54,103 bases of DNA from Bacteroides cellulosilyticus DSM 14838 (GTDB lineage Bacteria > Bacteroidota > Bacteroidia > Bacteroidales > Bacteroidaceae). The DNA lies in assembly GCF_000158035.1 (NCBI RefSeq), contig NZ_EQ973495.1, forward strand, positions 346,192 through 400,294, given 5' to 3'. A program made the position numbers and the translations under genes. Below the pieces are notes generated by a model. It saw only the letters and a list, made by a program, of their open reading frames with translations. It was not told the DNA's origin and made no database searches. This document shows, in pieces, positions 1 to 8,497 of the stretch (position 1 is its first letter; each line of letters starts with the position of its first letter).

Positions 1-1146
1 CCGCGAACGTTCGGCTGCCGGACGGGAATATGCCTTGTCTACGGCATCGGAAATCAGATAGCTGCCATCTTCACTGAATACATCAAAGAAACGGATGTAT
101 TTACCTTCGGGCAGAGAATAGGCTTGCGGCAATTCTTTATTAGTCTGGCGGATAAAAGGAATATTTCCCCAGTAAGACGGATTCATAAGAAAACCGATAA
201 TGACTTGTTCGGAACTAAGTCCTTCGAAAGTATCGCTACGGTAGATCTTGCGCAAGAGTTTGTCCGTATAAGTATCTACAGGTTCAATACGGCCTGTAGG
301 ACATTGTATCTGCATTCGTCCCCATTGCTCAGCCTGTTCGGCAGGGATGGTGTTCTTCAGCAGATGTTCCGTTTCTGCCTTTTGCGCAAAGGAAAGGGTG
401 GGAAGAAAAGCCAGTAACAAAAGAGGAGTCACCCGTTTCAATTGTTTTGCCAGTTGGCGGAAACGGGACTTTTTATCTGCCAGGGTCAGCAGCATACCGG
501 CAAGCAGCAACAGATATCCGGCATACGTAATACCTGTTCCTGCCGTATCATTATTGACGGTCAAGATGGTGCCCTGTTCATCGGCATCATAGGAGGACTG
601 GTAGAGCCGGTATCCCTGCTCATAAATCACCTTATTCATGTAGATGTGTTCGCTCCGTTCTCCCTCTTCCGTATGAATGGTAAGGAAACTCTCAAAAGAA
701 GAAGGGCTGTGAGAACCGGGATAACGAACTAACTTAAAATCATCCAGGCGGATGGAAAAAGGCAACGAACGTTGATCTTCCATTGTACGCATTTGGGACA
801 CGGTTTCTCCTTCCCTGATATGCACAATGCCCTCAAAACCAAACATATTGGTCACCAATGCTCCCAGCAAGATTACAATAAAGGAGATATGCAACAGTAA
901 GACTCCATATTTGCGCTGGCTCCACAGACGGGCTTGCCAGGCAGTAGCACAGAAATTGAGAATCAAAAGAAATTGCAGAAGATAGAAAAGCGGATTGTTA
1001 TAGATTATTTCCCTTGCCATCGCCGTCCCTTGCGCCTTCTCGACAAAAGTTGCGGCAGCCAGCAGGATCACATAATGCACCAGCAATATCAATGTTATCT
1101 TCCACGAAGTGAACATTGCTTTCAGGGAGGAGCTTACTTTTTTCAT
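1..1146 (-). CDS. ResB/CcsBA-type cytochrome c maturation protein, C-terminal part outside window
   Basis: The frame is open from an ATG at 1146 to the window edge, giving 382 codons without a stop, so the gene is partial. Three membrane segments lie near residues 16-35, 52-70 and 80-100. They are followed by a ResB-like periplasmic region, a fourth segment near 206-224, another hydrophobic stretch near 238-254, and a second periplasmic region. His24 and His86 lie inside membrane segments, as expected for haem-handling histidines of the system II cytochrome c synthases. In Bacteroides this protein is often fused to CcsA, and the missing part would tell. It would attach haem to CXXCH motifs of exported proteins. 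It starts 39 nt after the DAHP synthase gene on the same strand, downstream of two genes encoding CXXCH proteins. The family call is firm; the link to those cytochromes is inferred. Confidence 0.88.
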   Translation of the reverse strand, partial: MKKVSSSLKAMFTSWKITLILLVHYVILLAAATFVEKAQGTAMAREIIYNNPLFYLLQFLLILNFCATAWQARLWSQRKYGVLLLHISFIVILLGALVTNMFGFEGIVHIREGETVSQMRTMEDQRSLPFSIRLDDFKLVRYPGSHSPSSFESFLTIHTEEGERSEHIYMNKVIYEQGYRLYQSSYDADEQGTILTVNNDTAGTGITYAGYLLLLAGMLLTLADKKSRFRQLAKQLKRVTPLLLLAFLPTLSFAQKAETEHLLKNTIPAEQAEQWGRMQIQCPTGRIEPVDTYTDKLLRKIYRSDTFEGLSSEQVIIGFLMNPSYWGNIPFIRQTNKELPQAYSLPEGKYIRFFDVFSEDGSYLISDAVDKAYSRPAAERSR

Positions 1147-1185
1147 GTGCGGATATATCCTTTCAATTGTTTTATGATCTATCTG

Positions 1186-1929
1186 TCATTCTATTGAAAC
1201 ATTCAACGTAGCCAACAATTCCGCCAGTGCCGGTGGCGTCAGTTGCTGGGCAGCATCAGAAAGAGCTTTCTGCGGACAGCAATGCGACTCGATAAACAGA
1301 CCGTCGGCGTGCAAAGATATGGCTTTCTCGCAAATAGCCGCCAATAATTCACATTTTCCTCCGATATGGCTCGGATCACAGTAGAAAGGCAATTCAGGAA
1401 AATGAGTATGAAAACGTCCCGCCAACTCCCAAAGGGGGGCATTGCGGTAAGGAGAACTATCTACCGTGCAGAAGCCACGATGAATAATGCGGATGTCTTT
1501 CAGTCCGGCCTGTTGAAGGCGTTCTACCGCACCAATCCATAAGTCTACGTCGGGACATACAGGATTCTTCACCCATACCGGCATATCGCACCCGCGCAGG
1601 GCTTCTGCCAGTTCGTGCATCATAAAAGGGTTGACCGTAGTACGCGCACCAATCCAGATCATATCCAGACCAGCTTTCCGTACAGCTTCCACGTGGCAGG
1701 GAAGTGCCACCTCAGTCATAACCCGAAGTCCCAGTTCCTGTTGTATCTCTCGCATCCAGTCCAGTCCTTCTTCGCCAACTCCCTCAAATGTACCACAGCG
1801 CGAACGGGGCTTCCACAAACCGGCACGCAGAATGCCAACGCCCATTTCTTTCAATCCTCTTGCTGTTTCTAACATCTGTGTACGACTTTCCGCACTACAC
1901 GGACCGGCCACTAAACCTATAGTTTTCAT
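1186..1929 (-). CDS. DAHP synthase (3-deoxy-7-phosphoheptulonate synthase), no chorismate mutase domain
   Basis: This enzyme condenses phosphoenolpyruvate with erythrose 4-phosphate in the first step of aromatic amino acid synthesis. The visible family motifs are GPCSAES at residues 9-15, a KPR motif near 41, IGARTT, VKNPV, IHRGF and CDPSHIGG. Bacteroides usually carries a bifunctional form of about 350 residues with a C-terminal chorismate mutase. This copy ends right after the barrel at 247 residues, so it is a single-domain paralogue. The reading frame extends to a GTG at 1944, but the ATG at 1929 is preferred because it is ATG and has a GGAG about eight bases upstream. It lies between the long inverted repeat and the ResB-type gene. 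No TAnnTTTG box was found in the gap before it, so it may depend on read-through from the operon upstream. Confidence 0.85.
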   Translation of the reverse strand: MKTIGLVAGPCSAESRTQMLETARGLKEMGVGILRAGLWKPRSRCGTFEGVGEEGLDWMREIQQELGLRVMTEVALPCHVEAVRKAGLDMIWIGARTTVNPFMMHELAEALRGCDMPVWVKNPVCPDVDLWIGAVERLQQAGLKDIRIIHRGFCTVDSSPYRNAPLWELAGRFHTHFPELPFYCDPSHIGGKCELLAAICEKAISLHADGLFIESHCCPQKALSDAAQQLTPPALAELLATLNVSIE

Positions 1930-1950
1930 ATTTCCATTCTCCACTTAATA

Positions 1951-2043
1951 TTTAGTGATTAGGGTTTAGTGATTAGTGATTAATAGGCTGCGCTATCATA
2001 CCGCATAGTGTTAATCACTAATCACTAAACCCTAACCACTAAA
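1951..2043. repeat. long inverted repeat, 33-bp arms
   Basis: The arms are 1951-1983 and 2011-2043. They are complementary at 32 of 33 positions, and the single exception can form a G-U pair in RNA. The loop is 27 nt. Each arm contains repeats of TTAGTGATTA, so it is internally repetitive. The element fills the gap between the stop codon of the 1330-residue protein and the DAHP synthase gene. No T-run follows it on the minus strand, so it is not a classic intrinsic terminator. It could stabilise or process the operon mRNA, or be a dispersed intergenic repeat. Confidence 0.9.
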
Positions 2044-5000
2044 TTAATCTTCGATAATCACACGGAAGCCTACATTATATACTTTCTGCCAAGGCAAATA
2101 CGATCTACGGTAGTATGTGGTGGACGCTTTCGGATGATCATTCCATGATCCGCCTCTAACCACTTTCTCCGTACCCGTACCTTGCGTCTTTTCATTGTAA
2201 GGATAAGGCAGATAATCAGAGGATGTCCATTCGGCAACATTACCCTGCATATCATAGAGTCCCCACGCGTTAGCCTGGTATTCACCGCCTTTCACCATCA
2301 GCATATTGCCGTCATCCACGCCATTCTCCTTGGGTTGATAAGTATAGTACTTATACCAGGGATCATTCTCACGCATCGGCATCGGATTCACTCCCTTCAC
2401 CGCCATCTGATTCAGGTGCTTGTCAGCCAGATTCTCAAACTTACCAAAGTCTGTGTTTAAAGAACCATACCAGAACTCACCGTCGCTACCTGCACGGCAG
2501 GCCCACTCCCACTGAACCTCGGTAGGAAGAGTAACAGTCTTACCGGTCTTTTCACTCAGTTTCTTGCAGAATGCCATTGCCTCTTCCCAGCTCACACGGA
2601 TAGCAGGCTGTTCAGGGTTATTGGCAGGATAGCCTTGGTGTACATGGTCTTTCCATAATTGGCGGATGAAGCGGCTGTCATGTTCCGGGAAGATTGTGCG
2701 GAACTGTTCATTGCTGACTTCGATCTCACCCATCCAGAATCCTTTCTTCACAACTTGCTTATGAGCAGGAGAGTAATCGGAATGACCTCTGTTGCTACCC
2801 ATCACAAACGAACCGGCAGGAACACGGACAAAATTCATCTTTACGCCCGGAGCCAATTCAATGCTCATCTTCGTTTCTCCCTCATTGGCAAGCATAGTCT
2901 GGGCAGCGGCTTTATCAAACGGCCAGCCTTTGACTTTTACATCCTTGTCTTTATACTCCTTCTTTGCCGGTTTCACTGGAGCCGGTTTCTCTTGTCCTTC
3001 CAGGTATTTGGCATACGAACGGATCTCAGCCTGCCAGTCTACACCGGAACGGGCATATTTCTCCGTCAATTCCGTACGGCGACTGATTTGTTCCACTCCC
3101 TTAAATTCATTGGCTTTAAACTTGCCATGATAAGGAGCATTGAAGTCAATCCAGTTGTACAGAGCTTGCCATTCTTTGTCAGTCAGTTCCACTCCATGAT
3201 GTCCCGTCTTCAATATCTTGATCAACGGACTCACGGAAGCATGATATTCATACGGATCGAGCACTTCAATCTCCGCTTCCGGACCTTGACGATACACATA
3301 AGGATGCAGATTCAGATAGCTGACTCCGAAACCGGAGAACTTATCTATCTTTTCACCTGTAAAGTCAGCCAGTTTATTGGAACCATCATGGCAGGCAATA
3401 CAAGCACGATCCAGCACAGGCTGTACTTCCAAATCAAAAGTGAAAGAACGTACTCCACCTTCCGGCTTCGTAATTTCATGGGGCGCCATAGCCGAAGCTT
3501 TCACACGTTTCGGTATAGGTAATTGATTCTGGTCTTCGTGGCAACCTACACAAGAAACAGTTTCTCCCGGCATACCGGTCAGCCAGCTACGCATCCACTG
3601 AATGGCACGTCCTTCCGAATCCAACGGCTGCAATGAGATCGGGGTATTGGCAGGAATCTTAAATATCGCAGAACCGTCTTCTTCTACAGGAACGGTACCC
3701 AACAAACGCTTGATATCCCAACCACTCTGAACACCTTGCGCCCAATGGTCGGACGGAGTTCTGTTATAAGCATATTCATAAGCAAGCACACGGAATGCTT
3801 TTACTGTACCACGGGGCACACCTTCCAGGCCTTCACCCTCGTATATATCCTGAATGAATACGGTAGCCTCTTTACTGGCCAGATTAATCTTTTCAGGAAT
3901 CACCGGAGGTACCGGACGCTGCACAACCGGAGTCGGGCAAATAAGACCTTCCCCTTCAAATTCGGCAATCAACGTGAGGTTATCGTATATGTCAATCAGA
4001 TAGACTCCCCACAGGGCACTTTCATTCAGCTTAGCAGTAACCAGGAAATATTTATCCGTCAATGGATAAGGCTTGATAAACTGAGGCCATACGCCATCCA
4101 CCAAACGGTCTTTTACAATCGGTTCTATCTTACGGTCGCGGAAAGGCAATTCCTGTAACATACCTTTCTCTGATTTACGGCTCTTTGAAGGATCAAACAA
4201 CATCAAACGGCCGGAACGTGTCACACCATGATGACCGGAAATCACACCGATAAACTGTGATGAACCACCGGGCAACGGTTTGGCATCGAACGTACTGTTC
4301 GGGAAGTAAGAACCACTACCGTACAAAGACTTCTGTTCCGTTCCGTCCGGATTCATGTGCATTACAAAGCGGGAGAAATAGTGAGTCAAATCCGTATATT
4401 CCCAACGTGTGTACATGATACGGCCATTATTCATAACCGTTGGCGCCCAGTTAGCATCCTGGTCAAAAGTCAGACGACGCAAAGAACCATCTTTCGGATC
4501 ATACAGGCACATATTACCGACCTCATCATTACCATTCACGCAAGGTACACCATTATAACCGATATTGGATACAGCGATAAGTTTACCGGAAGGCAAATAA
4601 GTGGCATCAAAGAATTCCAGATCTTTTTCCGGGGTTTCTATGAGCTTCTTCAAACCAGTACCATCCAGTTTCACTTCAAATACTTGCCAGCGGCGGTCGG
4701 TATCTACCATAGAGAACATCAGGCGTTCAGCATCCCAATGTAGTTTCAAATCAGGAACAGAAGAACCGTTGGTAGGTTTAAAGATAGTACGAGTCTTAAC
4801 ATCTCCACGTAAGTTGGATAACTCTGCAATCTCAGCATTAAAACCACCGCGTGGAGCGGAAGTCTGGTTAGACCAGTTGTTATTCTGAGTACCCAGAGCA
4901 CGCGGATTCACCTGACGGGCAGAAGTACCTATCTTGTAACGACCGACAATGATCTTATCCATATCCAACGCTGTATTTGCCAGCAAGATATCACGCTTCA

Positions 5001-6036
5001 GTTGCAAAGCTTTGTTGGCAGCTTCCAGGGCAGAAGCCTCATTCTTATAAATGCCGGAGAATCCTTTTCCGGTCAGTAGCTTCAGTTCAGCAAGCTTGGC
5101 CTGATTCGCATTTTTATCATAACCGGCATCTTTTGCCATATCATTATAAGCTTCTTCAATGGCACGCATATTCAGCCAACTCAAGGACTCCTGCAACTGA
5201 TATACTTTCATAGCCTCCTGTGCCAGATTCAAATAGCCGATAACCTGATCGTCCAAAGTAGGTTTAGAAGCAATCTGGGCAACTTGTGCTGTAAAATAGG
5301 ATTTATCATTCAGCAAATTAATAACTTCCGTCGCTATATGCTTTTCGATACTGGCATCATGGGTCGTAACCAGTGCTTTCATATCGCTTCCGCCGAATGG
5401 CAGAAACAAAGTTGCCTCAGTCGGATATTTAGCAACGATATCCGAAGCAGCTTCCGCACCGGTAATCCCTTGGAGACGGAAAATCACCGTACCCGCAGAA
5501 GAGCGGTTCTCCAATCCGATCTCTGCCTCAAAGCGGGTATATTTCTTATCCAGAGGAACCACGATTTGCGCATTGGCATTCGCCATGATCGTGCGTTTAT
5601 AGGTTTTGCCTTTCATGACTACATCCTGTCCCTTGGCATTCTCATTAAAACGCAGACTGCCGCTACCTGTTTTCTTGAAAGTACTTTTCAGGTCGTTCAA
5701 CCAAACAGAGGAGCCATCTGCCGCCACTAATTTAGCATTTGCCCATACAGCCTGATCATCTCCTGTACCATCTACAGTACCCCAGGTATAAAGCACCATT
5801 TCATCCAGTCCGGTTATATCCGCCGAGAAAGGCACTGCCGCCTCTTTTGCCTTAATCACCTTCGATGCAATCGGCAAACAGGTCTTTTGCATTTCCGCAT
5901 GGGCCTGATTCTTAGCCGCAGCAATGCTTTCCGCCCACGTAGCAGGCGCTTTCACCTTCGCACTCGCCCTTCGCTGTGCCATAGTGGGAAGCGACAAGGC
6001 AATGCATACAGACATTACTAATAATTTCTTATTCAT
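2044..6036 (-). CDS. exported TolB-like / di-CXXCH / FGE-like fusion protein
   Basis: The protein has 1330 residues and begins with a signal peptide (about 1-20, ending near TMAQ). The N-terminal third includes a region near 70-220 resembling an NPCBM carbohydrate-binding module. A TolB-like beta-propeller region follows, of the kind seen in hydrazine synthase alpha-type proteins. Two haem-binding motifs come next: CVGCH at 829-833 and CIACH at 879-883. The last 270 residues, from about 1055, have the formylglycine-generating-enzyme/SUMF1 fold signature (VPAGSFVMGS, RVSWEEAMAFC, LPTEVQWEWACRAG, RGGSW near 1293, GFRV). The cysteine pair that does the chemistry in true sulfatase-activating enzymes is missing after RGGSW, so it is unlikely to make formylglycine. 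It is the last gene of the nine-gene run, 25 nt after the beta-propeller gene. The function is unknown; an exported redox or substrate-processing role is inferred. Confidence 0.8.
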   Translation of the reverse strand: MNKKLLVMSVCIALSLPTMAQRRASAKVKAPATWAESIAAAKNQAHAEMQKTCLPIASKVIKAKEAAVPFSADITGLDEMVLYTWGTVDGTGDDQAVWANAKLVAADGSSVWLNDLKSTFKKTGSGSLRFNENAKGQDVVMKGKTYKRTIMANANAQIVVPLDKKYTRFEAEIGLENRSSAGTVIFRLQGITGAEAASDIVAKYPTEATLFLPFGGSDMKALVTTHDASIEKHIATEVINLLNDKSYFTAQVAQIASKPTLDDQVIGYLNLAQEAMKVYQLQESLSWLNMRAIEEAYNDMAKDAGYDKNANQAKLAELKLLTGKGFSGIYKNEASALEAANKALQLKRDILLANTALDMDKIIVGRYKIGTSARQVNPRALGTQNNNWSNQTSAPRGGFNAEIAELSNLRGDVKTRTIFKPTNGSSVPDLKLHWDAERLMFSMVDTDRRWQVFEVKLDGTGLKKLIETPEKDLEFFDATYLPSGKLIAVSNIGYNGVPCVNGNDEVGNMCLYDPKDGSLRRLTFDQDANWAPTVMNNGRIMYTRWEYTDLTHYFSRFVMHMNPDGTEQKSLYGSGSYFPNSTFDAKPLPGGSSQFIGVISGHHGVTRSGRLMLFDPSKSRKSEKGMLQELPFRDRKIEPIVKDRLVDGVWPQFIKPYPLTDKYFLVTAKLNESALWGVYLIDIYDNLTLIAEFEGEGLICPTPVVQRPVPPVIPEKINLASKEATVFIQDIYEGEGLEGVPRGTVKAFRVLAYEYAYNRTPSDHWAQGVQSGWDIKRLLGTVPVEEDGSAIFKIPANTPISLQPLDSEGRAIQWMRSWLTGMPGETVSCVGCHEDQNQLPIPKRVKASAMAPHEITKPEGGVRSFTFDLEVQPVLDRACIACHDGSNKLADFTGEKIDKFSGFGVSYLNLHPYVYRQGPEAEIEVLDPYEYHASVSPLIKILKTGHHGVELTDKEWQALYNWIDFNAPYHGKFKANEFKGVEQISRRTELTEKYARSGVDWQAEIRSYAKYLEGQEKPAPVKPAKKEYKDKDVKVKGWPFDKAAAQTMLANEGETKMSIELAPGVKMNFVRVPAGSFVMGSNRGHSDYSPAHKQVVKKGFWMGEIEVSNEQFRTIFPEHDSRFIRQLWKDHVHQGYPANNPEQPAIRVSWEEAMAFCKKLSEKTGKTVTLPTEVQWEWACRAGSDGEFWYGSLNTDFGKFENLADKHLNQMAVKGVNPMPMRENDPWYKYYTYQPKENGVDDGNMLMVKGGEYQANAWGLYDMQGNVAEWTSSDYLPYPYNEKTQGTGTEKVVRGGSWNDHPKASTTYYRRSYLPWQKVYNVGFRVIIED

Positions 6037-6061
6037 AATACTTTGTTCTAAAGTTAATCTC

Positions 6062-6961
6062 CTATTTTAAGTCCGGTAAGCGGAAATTGTCTATATAGCA
6101 GGCAGCGGATATCTTGCCGACATTCTTCTTATCATGCAAGCTCCACACCACTTTACCGTTTTTATCTATCTCTATCAATTGCGGTTCATCCACCGTGGTA
6201 TCTTTCGTATGTCCGTACCAGTTACAAATCAATAGATTCCCATTCTTCAATTGCAGGATTTGCCCTACAAACAATAAAGCAACTCCTTCAATATCCAGTG
6301 CATTCACCCGTTTCAATTCTTTGCCTGTCTTGCGGTCGATTACGATGTAATAATGGTTGTCTCCACAAGGCAACAGCAGATTTCCGTTAGGAAGTTCAAG
6401 AGATGAGAATGCCTTGCCTTCAATCTGATGTTCAGCAATGATCTTCCCTTTACGGCTTACTTCCAGCACTTTCTGTTTCGCCATTACCGGTATCAGATAA
6501 TTGCTGTTCCGGAGCTGGAATACTTGTCTAAACTGACTGTGGGGTCTTTCCACTTCCAGATTCAATGTTACTTTGTTTACTTCTTTGCCTTTCTTATCCA
6601 ATTCTATGAATTGGGCAGGAATACCACATATTCCCAATAGTACGCCACCGTTCTGCAACAAGGTGGCTGATTGTAATTCCGTCTTATCCGGTGTTTTATA
6701 ATCCCAGACCACCTGATGGTCCCATGTCACGAGTTTTGCTCCCCGCTTATACGAATACAAGATTTCTCCCTTTTTAGTCAAAGCAACTGCATTACATTCT
6801 TCCCCTTTCTCCAGAGCATGCTGCCATTCCACTTTTCCCGTTTGTTTATCCAACAGCAGGATATTCGGATTTCCGGAACCGGCAACCAAGAGTTTATCTT
6901 GTGCTGCCGCCCGAAATCCCATGGAAAGAATGATCCCAATAATTATATAAACCCTCATCAT
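6062..6961 (-). CDS. exported PQQ-like beta-propeller protein
   Basis: This 299-residue protein starts with a signal peptide (about 1-20, ending GFRAAAQ). It then carries repeated blade motifs such as LLLDKQTGKVEW, LPNGNLLLPCGD, VIDRKTGKEL, LKNGNLLICNW and EIDKNGKVVWS, which are typical of PQQ-like or arylsulfotransferase-like propellers. No PQQ-specific catalytic residues can be assigned. The gene is in the middle of the tight operon, 17 nt after the LsrF-like gene and 25 nt before the TolB/FGE-like gene. A periplasmic ligand-binding or scaffold role beside the two CXXCH proteins is plausible, but the ligand cannot be read from sequence. Confidence 0.75.
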   Translation of the reverse strand: MMRVYIIIGIILSMGFRAAAQDKLLVAGSGNPNILLLDKQTGKVEWQHALEKGEECNAVALTKKGEILYSYKRGAKLVTWDHQVVWDYKTPDKTELQSATLLQNGGVLLGICGIPAQFIELDKKGKEVNKVTLNLEVERPHSQFRQVFQLRNSNYLIPVMAKQKVLEVSRKGKIIAEHQIEGKAFSSLELPNGNLLLPCGDNHYYIVIDRKTGKELKRVNALDIEGVALLFVGQILQLKNGNLLICNWYGHTKDTTVDEPQLIEIDKNGKVVWSLHDKKNVGKISAACYIDNFRLPDLK

Positions 6962-6978
6962 TCTTCTTGTAATCAGTG

Positions 6979-7854
6979 TTACTTATTCTTCAGTTCATTG
7001 AACAGTTCGAGTGCTTGTTCCGGTTTCAGATTTTCATGTACTACCGCATGAACGGCCTGTATCATAGCAGCGGGAGCTTCCGACTGGAACACATTACGTC
7101 CCATATCCACACCGGAAGCACCTTCGCTGATTGCCTTATAGCACAATTCCAACGCTTCCAATTCAGGAAGTTTCTTTCCGCCTGCAATCACTACAGGAAC
7201 AGGACATGCTGCCACCACTTTTTCAAAACCATCACAATAATAGGTCTTCACGATATTCGCCCCATTCTCGGCAGCGATACGGGAAGCTAAACCGAAATAA
7301 CGGGCATCACGTGCCATATCTTTACCTACAGCCGTCACTCCCATCACCGGTATTCCGTAACGGGTACCTTTATCCACTGCCTTGTACAGGTTGGCAACCG
7401 TTTTTGCTTCGTGAGCTGCATCACCGATAGACAACATGATTGCCATGGCCGATACATTCATACGTATCGCATCTTCAATGTCAATCAAGACGTTGTCATT
7501 CAATTCTGTAAGAATAGAAGTGCCGGCATCCGAACGAAGACAAATAGGTTTATTGGTGCTGGGCGGTATCACCGTACGAAGAATGCCGCGTGTACACATC
7601 AGGCAGTCCGCATATTCTATCAACGGAACGATGTTCAAATCGATACGTTCCAAACCGGATGTCGGTCCCATAATGAAACCATGGTCAAATGCCAGCATCA
7701 CGGTTCTGCCTGTCTTCGGATTGAAGATACGTGATAAACGATCCTTCATCCCCCACGGAAGATGTTCCGCTCCCTTCACATGAAAACTATTATTAGTAGA
7801 AGCTACCCCCAAACCGAAATTGCAGCCTTCTCTTAAATCATCTAAATCAGCCAT
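6979..7854 (-). CDS. lsrF: LsrF-family class I aldolase / thiolase
   Basis: The protein is 291 residues, the same length as Escherichia coli LsrF, and shares its start (MADLDD) and many blocks: [55 protein letters not shown] and [10 protein letters not shown]. The Schiff-base lysine sits at K203 in IVKTYY, at the same number as in LsrF. LsrF moves the acetyl group of phosphorylated autoinducer-2 derivatives (3-hydroxy-5-phosphonooxypentane-2,4-dione) to coenzyme A, leaving dihydroxyacetone phosphate. Here there is no LsrK, LsrG or Lsr transporter. The gene follows dhaK and dhaL by 25 nt, so a DhaK-type kinase may supply the phosphorylated substrate. The family is certain; the substrate in this organism is open. 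Confidence 0.88.
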   Translation of the reverse strand: MADLDDLREGCNFGLGVASTNNSFHVKGAEHLPWGMKDRLSRIFNPKTGRTVMLAFDHGFIMGPTSGLERIDLNIVPLIEYADCLMCTRGILRTVIPPSTNKPICLRSDAGTSILTELNDNVLIDIEDAIRMNVSAMAIMLSIGDAAHEAKTVANLYKAVDKGTRYGIPVMGVTAVGKDMARDARYFGLASRIAAENGANIVKTYYCDGFEKVVAACPVPVVIAGGKKLPELEALELCYKAISEGASGVDMGRNVFQSEAPAAMIQAVHAVVHENLKPEQALELFNELKNK

Positions 7855-7879
7855 TTCTTATCTTTTCATTAGTTATTTA

Positions 7880-8494
7880 CTATAAAGCTTTTGCAAACGC
7901 ATCAAACATGCACGACCAGGATGAAGCCCCTGAATCCGCATAACCGATAGAGCGCTCACCGTAATTACGGGCACGTCCGAAGTTTGCCTTCATATCTTTA
8001 GTAGCTTCAGCACCTTTCACAGCAGCTTCGGCACCCGCTGTCAGGATAGCCTTCACATCAGCGGAATCACAAGCCTGAATGGCTTCCACCGCTGGTATCA
8101 GGGCATCCATCATTGTTTTATCCCCCTGTTTTGCTTTTGTTTGTTTCCTCACACCTTCAAGCCCACCTGCAAACATAGCCTTTACACCCGCCACATCCAG
8201 TTCGGCACCTTCCGCATGGTCGCTCATTCCCAGGAAGAATCCACCCAGTAATGTGCTGGTCGAACCGCTGATCTCAAGCATCAGGTTAAAACTCATGTCA
8301 TTCAGCATCGACTTAAATTCAGTGCCCTTATCAGCCGTAGCAACAAGGGCAGACATGGATTGAACGATAGCTGTTCCATGGTCGCCATCTCCCAATACCG
8401 CATCCAGTTTTGAGAATTCGTCGGAGCGCTCCGTAATGCACACCAGCGCATTACGAAGCATCTTCTTGAAATCATCTATAGTCAGTTTATCCAT
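7880..8494 (-). CDS. dhaL: DhaL-like kinase subunit (nucleotide-binding)
   Basis: This 204-residue protein has the DhaL fold. The metal/nucleotide motif GDGDHGTA lies near residues 35-42, a SGSTSTLLGG loop near 76-85, and GERSIGYADSGASS near the end matches the usual closing lid. DhaL binds ATP or ADP and works with DhaK to phosphorylate dihydroxyacetone or related short ketoses. The loop SGSTST differs from the common SGGTSGPLYG, which suggests a specialised kinase. It begins 3 nt after dhaK, so the two are probably translationally coupled. No phosphotransfer subunit (DhaM) is present, so an ATP-dependent form is inferred. Confidence 0.85.
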   Translation of the reverse strand: MDKLTIDDFKKMLRNALVCITERSDEFSKLDAVLGDGDHGTAIVQSMSALVATADKGTEFKSMLNDMSFNLMLEISGSTSTLLGGFFLGMSDHAEGAELDVAGVKAMFAGGLEGVRKQTKAKQGDKTMMDALIPAVEAIQACDSADVKAILTAGAEAAVKGAEATKDMKANFGRARNYGERSIGYADSGASSWSCMFDAFAKAL

Positions 8495-8497
8495 CTC

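Noticed and set aside
2659..3522. 287-codon open frame on the plus strand
   Set aside because: It is the shadow of the 1330-residue gene on the minus strand and has no recognisable protein features.
2044..6036. Active sulfatase-maturating enzyme
   Set aside because: The catalytic cysteines are missing and no sulfatase gene is present in the window.
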